From DATAGF01 sp963835685 (GTDB lineage Bacteria > Actinomycetota > Thermoleophilia > Miltoncostaeales > Miltoncostaeaceae), in contig CAWIGI010000009.1 of NCBI GenBank assembly GCA_963835685.1, positions 124,001-188,000 on the forward strand: DNA of 64,000 nucleotides, written 5' to 3'. The notes under the pieces are model-generated. The model saw only the letters and a list, made by a program, of their open reading frames with translations, searched no databases and was not told the DNA's origin. Positions 23,688 through 30,865 of this stretch are shown here, one piece after another. Each line of letters opens with the position of its first letter. The first letter of the stretch is position 1. The position numbers and the translations under genes were made by a program.

Positions 23688-25341
23688 TCAGTGGGTGGCG
23701 TGCATGAGGTGCTCCAGGCCCTCGCCGAGGGCGCGGAGGGCGCGGGGGGCGTCGTGGGGGTCGAGGTCGATCCACAGCACCCATGCCCGGCCGGCGCCGC
23801 GCCGCGCGGCGGCCAGGGCGTCGTCGAGCTCCGCCGGCGTCGTGACGCGCCGTCCCTCTGCGCCCAGCGCCGCGGCCACGGCCGCGTAGTCCCAGGGCGC
23901 GACGTCGTTGAACGGGCCGTCAACGATCGCGCGCTCGGCGCCGTAGCCGTGGTTGTCGAGCACCAGGACGATCGGGTCGAGGCCCTGCGCGACGGCCGTC
24001 GAACAGGTCCGTGCCCGTCATCTGGAAGGAGCCGTCGCCCACCACGACGACCGGCCGGCCCCGCCCGCGGGCCAGGCGGGCGCCGGTCGCCGCGGGCACG
24101 GCGAAGCCCATGCCCACGTAGAGGCGGGCGATGTGGAGCTGGCGGGCCCGCTTCAGGCGGACGTCCATCATGCAGGTGGGCGGCGACCCCGACGTCGCTG
24201 ACCAGGATGTCCGATGGGCGCAGGAACGCGTCGAGGCGCTCGGCGACGATGTCGCAGGTCACGCGCTCGCCGCCCCGTTTCCCGCGCGCCCAGGCGCTCG
24301 GCAGGCGCTTGCGCGGGGCGCCGTGCGGCGGCGGCCGCTCCTCCAGCCCGTTAAGCAGGTCGCGGAGCGTGACGCCCGGGGTAGTCGCGGAAGCCGACCC
24401 GCAGGCCGGTGTGGTCGGCGGCGATGCGGCGCTCGTCGGCCACGCCGAGCGTGAAGGCCCCGGTGTTGATGTCGTTGATGTCCACGCCGAGCTCCAGGAC
24501 GAGGTCGGAGCGCTCCACCATCTGCCGCACGCCGGCGTCCGACGAGGCGCCCGAGTAGACGCCGACGACGAGCGGGTGGGTCTCGTCAACGCCGCCCTTG
24601 CCCATGACCGACTCGACCACCGGCGCGCCGAGGCGCTCGGCGAGGGCCATCGCACGGTCGCCGTCGTCGCGCCGCATCACGCCGACCCCCGACCAGACGA
24701 CCGGCCGCCTGGCGGCCGCCAGGCGCTCCCGCGCGTCGGCGACGCCCGCCGCGATGCGCTCCGGGGTCGCCGCCCGCCCCGGCCGCTCCCGGCGGCGCGG
24801 GCGTGGCTGCGGCGGCTCGTCGAGGAGGTCTCGGGGCACCTCCACGTAGAGCGGGCGGTGCCCGGCGACGCAGCGGTCCAGCGCCCCCTCGAGGTCCTCC
24901 AGCGCCCGCTCCAGTCGCCAGCACCAGCGTCTGTCCGACCAGCTGGGCGAGGGCGCGGCGGGGCGCGTCGATGTCGCCGCCCGGGGTGTGGTGCAGCCGC
25001 CGGCCGTCACGCTCGCCGAGGCCCGGCGCGCCCGCGATGAGGACGACCGGGACGCGCTCGGCGTTCGACCCGCCGATGGCCGCCGCGCCGGCGAGCGCCC
25101 CCACCCCGAACGTCACGGCCGCCGCGCCGAGGCCCCGCTCGCGCGCGTAGCCGTCGGCCGCGTACACGGCCGCCTCCTCCCGGGTGGAGTTGACCATGGT
25201 CATCCCGCGTTCGGACCCGATCTTGAAGAGCCCGAGGATGAAGTCCCCCGGCACGCCGAAGACGTGCCGGACCCCGCGGCGGCGCAGCGCCTCGATGAGA
25301 TGGTCGCCGAGAGATCGCGGGGCCTTCCGGCGGGGCGCCAC
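23688..25341 (-). pseudogene. TPP-dependent indolepyruvate/alpha-keto acid decarboxylase-like, four frameshifts
   Basis: About 550 residues if repaired. PYR domain: LGDHLIEALRRRGVRHVFGVPGDFIL, REEAAVYAADGYAR and ERVPVVLIAGAPG...LHHTPGGD, the pattern of pyruvate/indolepyruvate decarboxylases (catalytic Glu and HHT present). Centre: RRPVVWSGVGVMRRD and LVVGVYSGASSD. TPP domain: VVVVGDGSFQMTGTDLS and NHGYGAERAIVDGPFND (GDGS...N). Frame changes lie near 24915, 24379, 24175 and 24002; each is fixed by deleting one base, the last being GTCGAAC for GTCGAC. Total 3n+1 fits four insertions. GTG start 25341 is the best available. Either decay or bad sequence; catalytic residues all survive. Confidence 0.8.
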
Positions 25342-25352
25342 GGCTGGGCGCG

Positions 25353-25922
25353 TCAGGCGCTGGGGTCGGTGCTGAAGCTGGGGTAGCGGTCCGTCAGCAG
25401 CATCAGATAGCCGTTGGTCTGCTGGATGAAGCGGATGCACCAGGCGATCAGGTCCCGCATCCCGAGGGGGATCGCGCCCATGACGATCCCGACGACCCAG
25501 GCGACGAGCCACATGAAGAACAGGAGGATGCCGATGAAGTACGCGACGATCAGCGCAGGGATCGCCACGATCAGCCGGAAGCCGGTGATCCAGCGGTTCT
25601 GCGGCGCCGGCGGGGCGATGGAGAGGTCGGCGTCGTACGGCCGGTCGCCCAGGAAGCCGGGGTAGGGGTCGGCCAGGAAGTAGAGGTAGCCGTTGACGTG
25701 CGTCGAGTAGCGCAGGTACTGCGCGATGAAGTCGTGCAAGCCCTGGGGGGTCGTCCCGGCGAACAGCGTCGCGAACCAGCTCACGATGACCGCGAAGTAG
25801 ACGGCGATGCCCCAGAGGGTCAGCCAGATCAGGTGTGGGATCACCAGCAGCCAGCGGAACGCGACCGTGAGGCGGTTGCGGCTCAGGTCGTCGGTGACCG
25901 AGAGCGAGATGGGATGGTCCAT
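25353..25922 (-). CDS. DUF4389 membrane protein
   Basis: A 189-residue membrane protein with an internal duplication: NRLTVAFRWLLVIPHLIWLTLWGIAVYFAVIVSWFATLF...GYLYFLADPYPGF and NRWITGFRLIVAIPALIVAYFIGILLFFMWLVAWVVGIV...GYLMLLTDRYPSF are two similar halves, each with a pair of helices followed by an amphipathic 'GLHDFIAQYLRY' helix. This is the DUF4389 architecture. Function unknown. ATG 25922; the gene is followed 11 bases later by the TPP enzyme gene on the same strand. Confidence 0.9.
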   Translation of the reverse strand: MDHPISLSVTDDLSRNRLTVAFRWLLVIPHLIWLTLWGIAVYFAVIVSWFATLFAGTTPQGLHDFIAQYLRYSTHVNGYLYFLADPYPGFLGDRPYDADLSIAPPAPQNRWITGFRLIVAIPALIVAYFIGILLFFMWLVAWVVGIVMGAIPLGMRDLIAWCIRFIQQTNGYLMLLTDRYPSFSTDPSA

Positions 25923-26027
25923 GAGCGGCGACCCTACGCAGTGCGCCGGGTGCAGGGCAAGGGCGCGGCACCATCACGGCGACGCGCGCCACGACCCGGG
26001 ACGCTGGGCGCGCCCGGGAGGGCGGGA

Positions 26028-26033
26028 TAGGAT
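26028..26033 (+). promoter_or_regulatory. -10 element TAGGAT upstream of the amidase
   Basis: TAGGAT implies a transcript starting near 26040. A GGGAG at 26066-26070 then points to translation starting near 26079 rather than at ATG 26130. Confidence 0.35.
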
Positions 26034-26129
26034 CCCGCACCGCGCGGGCTTGGCCGCCCGCACGACCGGGAGACCGCCATCCGACGCCTTCCCACCGGGC
26101 TCGCCGCGCTGATCGCCGTCGCGGGGCTC

Positions 26130-27074
26130 ATGCTCCTCGGGGCCGGCTCCGCCGCCGGCGCGCTGCCGTACGTGGCGATCGACCCGGGCCACGGGGGGAG
26201 GGAGACCGGGGCGGTGGGCCCCCTGCCGCCCGGGACGCCGACCGGCCTCCCTCCGCGGGTCGACGACCGGGGCCGCACCGCCCTCTTCGAGAAGGACGTC
26301 AACCTCGACATCGGGCTCCGGCTCCAGGCGGTCCTGGCCTCGCTCGGCGCGCGAACGCTCATGACCCGCACCACCGACAGCGGAGGCGGTGACCGGCCGT
26401 GGCCGACGACCCGCGCCGACCTGGCGGCGCGCGTGGACATCGCCAACGAGGGCGGCGTCAACGTGTTCATCTCGGTCCACAACAACGCCCTCCGGGCGAC
26501 CACGAGCGGCACCGAGACCTTCCACTACTACTACGCGAGCGCCGCCTCCCGCCGGCTGGCGGTGGAGGTCCAGCGCGAGATGCTGCTGGCTCTCGGCCTG
26601 CCGGACCGGGGCGTCAAGAGCGCGGGGTTCTACGTGCTGCGACACACCGTGATGCCCGCGATCCTCACCGAGAGCGCGTTCCTCTCGAACCCCTCGGAGG
26701 CCCTCCTGCTCGCCGACCCGGCGGTGCGCCAGCGGATCGCGGACGCGATCGCGCGGGGGGTCCAGCGCTACGCGGCCCGCGGCGTCGCGGCCCCCGGGAC
26801 GCTGCCCCCCACGATCGGCCCGTGGCGCACGAAGCCGAAGCGCATCCCCGCCGGCTACCGGCTGGTCAAGACCGGACGCGGCAGCCCGGTCGGCCGCGGC
26901 GGGTGGCTCGCCGTCATCGCGAGCTTCCGCGCCCCGCAACCGCTGCTGGCGGCCACGATCGGCCCCTGGCGGACGCGCCCGGCCTCGGTGCCGGACGGCT
27001 ACCGCCTGGTCAAGACGGGCCGCGCCAACCCCACCGGCCGGGGCGGCTGGCTGGCCGTGAGGGGCGCGAGCTAG
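26130..27074 (+). CDS. N-acetylmuramoyl-L-alanine amidase (Amidase_3) with duplicated C-terminal repeat
   Basis: Secreted zinc amidase cutting the peptide stem from MurNAc. Zn ligands: AIDPGHGG (His), LFEKDVNLDI (Glu), SVHNNA (His), and the catalytic Glu in ILTESAFLSN. Two tandem 36-residue repeats end the protein (TIGPWRTKPKRIPAGYRLVKT and TIGPWRTRPASVPDGYRLVKT), probably a wall-binding module. The first ATG, 26130, cuts into the signal peptide. The full one, IRRLPTGLAALIAVAGLMLLG, would begin at ATC 26079, six bases after GGGAG, with no ATG/GTG/TTG in frame; so the start is either a rare ATC or a sequence error. The stop shares CTAG with the convergent DUF6504 gene. Confidence 0.88.
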   Translation: MLLGAGSAAGALPYVAIDPGHGGRETGAVGPLPPGTPTGLPPRVDDRGRTALFEKDVNLDIGLRLQAVLASLGARTLMTRTTDSGGGDRPWPTTRADLAARVDIANEGGVNVFISVHNNALRATTSGTETFHYYYASAASRRLAVEVQREMLLALGLPDRGVKSAGFYVLRHTVMPAILTESAFLSNPSEALLLADPAVRQRIADAIARGVQRYAARGVAAPGTLPPTIGPWRTKPKRIPAGYRLVKTGRGSPVGRGGWLAVIASFRAPQPLLAATIGPWRTRPASVPDGYRLVKTGRANPTGRGGWLAVRGAS

Positions 27075-27322
27075 GGATGCACGAACCAGCCCTCGGCCCG
27101 GGTGTCGCGGTACACCACCGCCACCCGGCCGGGGTCGAGCACCAGCTCGAAGTAGTGGCGGTCCACGGGCCGGCCCGTCCACCAGCGGTCCTGGACCAGC
27201 CAGTCGTCGCGCACCGCGATCACCCGGCGACGGCGCCCCCGCAGCACCACCGCGCGCGGGGCGCCGCCGGGGTCGGCGTCGACCTCCACGGGGCGCGGCG
27301 CCCCCAGCGCGCGCAGGCTCAC
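27071..27322 (-). CDS. DUF6504-family protein, translationally coupled to imuB
   Basis: An 83-residue basic protein: PVEVDADPGGAPRAVVLRGRRRRVIAVRDDWLVQDRWWTGRPVDRHYFELVLDPGRVAVVYRD. Beta-strand-rich with a tight Trp/Arg core (DDWLVQDRWW) that is the DUF6504 hallmark. GTG start overlaps the imuB stop as GTGA, so it is made together with ImuB and, through the imuB promoter, is under LexA control. No enzyme motif; its coupling suggests an ImuB partner or a detached C-terminal domain of the mutasome. The stop shares CTAG with the amidase stop. Confidence 0.85.
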   Translation of the reverse strand: MSLRALGAPRPVEVDADPGGAPRAVVLRGRRRRVIAVRDDWLVQDRWWTGRPVDRHYFELVLDPGRVAVVYRDTRAEGWFVHP

Positions 27323-28503
27323 GGCTCGAAGGGGGTCAGGGCCCAGCGCCGCTCGGGGAGGCGCGACCAGGGCTCGAGCTCCACGGCGCGCAGCATCGCC
27401 TCGGGCCCCTGGGCGGCCCGCACCTGGCGGATCGCCTCGCGCGCCCGCGCCCGGCGCTCCTCGGCGGGGGAGGCCATGGCCGTGAGCTGATGGCCGCCGG
27501 CCTGCCCCGAGGCGTCCCCTCCGATCCACAGCTCCTCCACCGGGCCGGTGATCGCGCCCAGGTGGGGGAGGGTGGCCAGGGCGAGGCGCTCGGGATCGGC
27601 GGTGGCCTCGCGCAGCGCGATGTCGCGGATCCACGACCCGCCGTCCGCCAGCCGCGCGCGCAGCGCGAGCGCCCGCAGGGCCGCCCCGCGCCCGCGGGCG
27701 GCCCCCGCCAGCTCGCCCAGGAGGAGGCGGGCGGCGGCCTCGAGCGCCGGCAGCGCCCCCACCGGCTCGGGAAAGCTGAAGGCGGCGCGCAGCGGCGCAG
27801 GCGGCCGGCGCGGCCGCGGGTCGCGTCCGGGCTCGCCCCGCGCCAGCCGCCAGGCGCGCAGGCCGGGGAAGCCCAGCCGGTCGAGCGCCGCCGCCGGCGG
27901 CAGGGCGGCGATCTGGCCGATCGTGCGCAGGCCGAGGTCGTGCAGCGCGGCCACCAGCTCGGGAGGCAGGGGCAGCCGCCCGGCCGGCAGCGGCGCGAGG
28001 AACTCGGCGACGCCCTCGGAGCCGATCACGAGCGGCCCGCGCGGCGGCGCCTCGCGGGCCGCCTGCAGGGCGGCGAACAGCGACGGCGCCGCCCCGACGC
28101 GGCCGTCGGCGCCCACCGGGAGGGCGGCGCGCACCCGGCGCAGGACCGTGCCCAGCCCGCCGTGCAGTCGCAGCGTGCCGCGGGCATCGAACGCCGCCCC
28201 GTCGGGGCCGATCGGCTCGACCGGAAAGCCTCCGGCCTCGAGGCGCTCGAGGAGCCGCTCCAGGGCCTCCGCGGAAGCGTCGGGGTCGGGCACCACGAGG
28301 TCGAGCCGCGGGCAGCGCGCGAGCGCCTCGCCCACCCGCAGGCCGGGCCGCACTCCCTCGGCCTCGGCGGCCGGGGTGCAGAGCCCGATGACCTGCGGCG
28401 CCCCCGGCGCCGGCCCCAGGGCCACCGGCGCGTCGAGCGGGCGGCGGGCTTGGAGCAGCGCCACCAGGAGGGGGAGGCGCGGGACGTGGACGGCGACGAT
28501 CAT
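27319..28503 (-). CDS. imuB: ImuB-type inactive Y-family DNA polymerase
   Basis: A 394-residue Y-family polymerase homologue, the adaptor of the SOS mutasome. The start MIVAVHVPRLPLLVALLQA lacks the D of the active 'hiDmDaFfAsVE' motif, and the second catalytic motif is replaced by AAFDARGTLRLHGG, so it cannot polymerise, which is the definition of ImuB. GLRVGEALARCPRLDLVVPD, LPPELVAALHDLGLRTIGQIAALPPAALDRLGF (helix-hairpin-helix) and the little-finger region follow. ImuB links DnaE2 to the beta clamp. The ATG directly follows a LexA box. No imuA/imuA' gene is adjacent; instead a DUF6504 gene follows with a GTGA overlap. Confidence 0.9.
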   Translation of the reverse strand: MIVAVHVPRLPLLVALLQARRPLDAPVALGPAPGAPQVIGLCTPAAEAEGVRPGLRVGEALARCPRLDLVVPDPDASAEALERLLERLEAGGFPVEPIGPDGAAFDARGTLRLHGGLGTVLRRVRAALPVGADGRVGAAPSLFAALQAAREAPPRGPLVIGSEGVAEFLAPLPAGRLPLPPELVAALHDLGLRTIGQIAALPPAAALDRLGFPGLRAWRLARGEPGRDPRPRRPPAPLRAAFSFPEPVGALPALEAAARLLLGELAGAARGRGAALRALALRARLADGGSWIRDIALREATADPERLALATLPHLGAITGPVEELWIGGDASGQAGGHQLTAMASPAEERRARAREAIRQVRAAQGPEAMLRAVELEPWSRLPERRWALTPFEP

Positions 28504-28539
28504 CGAACACATGTTCGCCAATCGGGCGGACGTCATCAA
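28504..28539 (-). promoter_or_regulatory. imuB promoter with LexA (SOS) box
   Basis: CGAACACATGTTCG at 28504-28517 matches CGAAC-N4-GTTCG. On the reverse strand TTGATG (28539-28534) is a -35, 17 bases from GAACAT in the box, and the ATG follows 7 bases after it: the same design as dnaE2. Confidence 0.85.
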
Positions 28540-28553
28540 GGCCCGGGAGCGGT

Positions 28554-28599
28554 GGCCAAGTGGCCAAGCGCCACACGGCCAAGTGGCCAAGCGCCACGC
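28554..28599. repeat. Two tandem 23-bp repeats upstream of the imuB promoter
   Basis: The 23-base unit GGCCAAGTGGCCAAGCGCCA(+CAC/CGC) occurs twice in direct order at 28554-28576 and 28577-28599, differing at one base. It fills the gap between the nitroreductase remnant and the imuB -35, and shares GGCCAA/TTGGCC elements with the palindromes near 23.2 kb. Confidence 0.75.
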
Positions 28600-28600
28600 G

Positions 28601-29264
28601 TCAGGCCCTGGGGGCGCCCCAGCGGTCGTCGTGGACCAGGGTCCGCCAGGGACGGCGGATCTTGGCCAGGGCGGGCGGCAGGCCGACGGGGAACTCCTCG
28701 GGGTAGCCGAGCGGCGTGACGAGCGGGGCCTCGACCTCGGGCGGGATGTCCGAGCAGGGCGCGGAACTCGTCCTCGACGAACAACTGGAAGACCGACGGC
28801 ACCGTCCCGAGGCCCTTGGCGCGGGCGGCGACCATGAGGTTCTCGAACATGAAGCCCACCGAGACCATGTCGGCGTCGCGCTCCCAGTCGCCGTCGCGGG
28901 TCGGCCGGGTAGGCGTTGCGCGGCACGCGCAGGCCCACGATCCAGACCGGCGCCTTCGGGTAGGTGGCCAGGACCTCGCGCGCGTAGCCGCGGGCCCACT
29001 CCGCGTGCTCCTCGGGCGTCGCGCCCTCCTTCGCCGGGCGGGCGATGCGGAAGTACTCGCCCCCGCCGCGGATGAACAGGTCGGCGAGCGCCGCCCGGAC
29101 CGCTCGGGGTCGCGCACCACCAGGATGCTCCAGGCCTGGGTCATGCCCCCGGTGGGCGCGAGCAGGGCGAGCCGCAGCACCTCGTCGAGGTCCTCGTCCG
29201 AGACGGGCCGGTCGGTGTACTTGCGCACGCTGCGGCGCTTGCGGATGGCCTCGAGGGCGTCCAT
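28601..29264 (-). pseudogene. Nitroreductase-family protein, three frameshifts
   Basis: About 220 residues of an FMN-dependent nitroreductase-like protein. N-terminus: MDALEAIRKRRSVRKYTDRPVSDEDLDEVLRLALLAPTGGMTQAWSILVVRDPE, with the FMN-binding 'RRSvRky' and 'APtggm.q.w' motifs. Then in other frames: VRAALADLFIRGGGEYFRIARPAKEG, YAREVLATYPKAPVWIVGLRVPRNAYP, DMVSVGFMFENLMVAARAKGLGTVPSVFQ and PPEVEAPLVTPLGYPEEFPVGLPP. Breaks: one missing base near 29102 and one extra base near 28912 and 28750. Net 3n+1 agrees. All core motifs remain, so damage is recent or artefactual. ATG start has GGAGAGA upstream. Confidence 0.8.
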
Positions 29265-29311
29265 TGTCTCTCCTCGTCGCGGTCGACCGGGCCGAAGACT
29301 AGGGGGCGCAG

Positions 29312-30448
29312 GTGCGGGCACGGGTCGCTGGGGTGGCGGTGGCGCTGGCCCTGGCGTGCGCGGCCCCCTGCGCCGCGGCGCCGACCGCCGTCCACGGCTG
29401 GCCCGTCCGGGCCCCGGCCGGCTCGGTGCACCAGGGGCCGGGGGGCGGGGCGGTCGTGGTCAACCAGAGCGCCTTCGACGCCTTCGAGTACACGGTCTCG
29501 GCGTACCGGCTCGACGGCCGGCGCCGGTGGGTCAACCGCAAGCGCGCCAGCTGCGGCAACTGCGACGAAGGCCCGCAGCCCGCCCGGCGCCAGGCCGACG
29601 GCACCTACGGCCTCATCGGGGTCGCGGGGGACGACTTCTGGTCGGTCACCCAGGCGGGCCGCAGGGTCCGGGGCTGCGCGGGCGCGGTGCTCCCCGACGG
29701 CACGTGCATCGCGACGCAGTCCCGGCTCGTGGCGCCGGCCTTCGACCCCGAGAACTCGCTCGTGTCCCGGCGCGGGGCAGCGGTCCTGTGGAGCGTCGTC
29801 GAGCCCGACCTCGACTGGATACCGGAGGACAACGTGCCGCCCTTCGCCGTCCGCGACGGCGCCGGCAACGTCTACACCGCCTACGGGCAGGGGTTCCCCG
29901 ACGCGCGCTTCGTGGTGGTGGACGGCATGACGGGCGGGGTGCGCGCCCGGGTGCCCGGCTCGCTCGACTTCATCGCGGCGACGGCCGACTCGGGCCTCGC
30001 CCTGGATGTGCAGACGCTGGTGGCGATCGGGCCCGACGGTGCCCGGCGCTGGTCCGCCGTGGCCGGCGGGCGGGGGTTCATCGACCCGCAGAACGTGATC
30101 GTCGACCGCGCCCGCGGGCGCATCTACGTGGGCCGCGCGGGGGTTGACCGGCGCTGGACGACGACCGCCTTCGCGGCCGCGAGCGGCGCCGTGCTGTGGC
30201 GCAGCCCCGCGGGGCGGAGCGTGCGGCCGCTCTCGCTGGCCCAGGGCGGGCTGCTGCTGGCCGGGGTCCGGGCGTCCGGCGCCCGCTCGGTCCAGTCCCT
30301 CGGCCTGGACGGCCGGACGCGGTGGACCTTCCGCACGGCCTCGGACGTCGTCGGCGCGCGCGAGCTCACGGGGCGCACGGTCGTCGTCTCGACGGATCGC
30401 AGCGACGGGACGGGGCCACTCTGGCGCATCGACCCGCTGCGCCGCTGA
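29312..30448 (+). CDS. Secreted PQQ-like beta-propeller protein
   Basis: A 378-residue exported protein. Signal peptide RARVAGVAVALALACAAPCAAA, then six or seven sheet repeats of the type '..RLDGRRRWVNRK', 'DGARRWSAVAG', 'SGAVLWRSPAG' and 'LDGRTRWTFRTAS', the W-containing blade closure of PQQ_2/quinoprotein-like propellers. No dehydrogenase active-site residues are evident, so a scaffold or binding role is more likely than catalysis. GTG start. A CSGNC-type pair (SCGNCDE) early in the mature chain may form a disulfide. Confidence 0.75.
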   Translation: MRARVAGVAVALALACAAPCAAAPTAVHGWPVRAPAGSVHQGPGGGAVVVNQSAFDAFEYTVSAYRLDGRRRWVNRKRASCGNCDEGPQPARRQADGTYGLIGVAGDDFWSVTQAGRRVRGCAGAVLPDGTCIATQSRLVAPAFDPENSLVSRRGAAVLWSVVEPDLDWIPEDNVPPFAVRDGAGNVYTAYGQGFPDARFVVVDGMTGGVRARVPGSLDFIAATADSGLALDVQTLVAIGPDGARRWSAVAGGRGFIDPQNVIVDRARGRIYVGRAGVDRRWTTTAFAAASGAVLWRSPAGRSVRPLSLAQGGLLLAGVRASGARSVQSLGLDGRTRWTFRTASDVVGARELTGRTVVVSTDRSDGTGPLWRIDPLRR

Positions 30449-30451
30449 GGG

Positions 30452-30865
30452 TCAGGCCTCGGGGTCGGCGGGGCGCCGCGCGGCCTTGACCGCCGCCCGG
30501 CGGGCCTTCTCGGCGAGGCGCCGCTCGCGGGCGGCGCGGGTCGGCCGTGTGGGCCGGCGCGGCGGTGGCGCAGGGGCGAGGGCGTCGGCCACCCGCCGCT
30601 CCAGGCGGGCGAGGACGATCTCGCGGTTGCGCTCCCGTGAGCGCTCGGCCTGGCTGGTCAGGCGCAGCGGGCGCCGGTCGAGCCCGAGCCGCGCCGTCAG
30701 CCGCTCCGCGACCTCGAGGGGCAGGGCCTCCAGGTCGGCGGCCCTGACGGTGAGCTCGGCGCGCGTCTCGGCGTGGTCGCGCCGCTGGCCGCCGGGTCCC
30801 GACGAGCGCGAGTATGCCCAGGCTCCGCGCTCGGCCAGGAGCGCGGCCACCTCGGCGGGGGTCAC
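30452..30865 (-). CDS. Peptide chain release factor-like protein (ArfB/RF-H type, GGQ domain)
   Basis: A 137-residue protein with a GGQ domain, SRSSGPGGQRRDHAETRAELTVR, the peptidyl-tRNA hydrolysis loop of release factors and ArfB, and a basic C-terminal tail (RERRLAEKARRAAVKAARR) that in ArfB enters the empty mRNA channel of stalled ribosomes. It lacks the stop-codon recognition domains of RF1/RF2. Residues after GGQ are RRDH rather than the usual HVNK, an actinobacterial variant. GTG start overlaps the topoisomerase stop (GTGA), so it is coupled to that gene. Rescue of stalled ribosomes is the likely role. Confidence 0.85.
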   Translation of the reverse strand: MTPAEVAALLAERGAWAYSRSSGPGGQRRDHAETRAELTVRAADLEALPLEVAERLTARLGLDRRPLRLTSQAERSRERNREIVLARLERRVADALAPAPPPRRPTRPTRAARERRLAEKARRAAVKAARRPADPEA

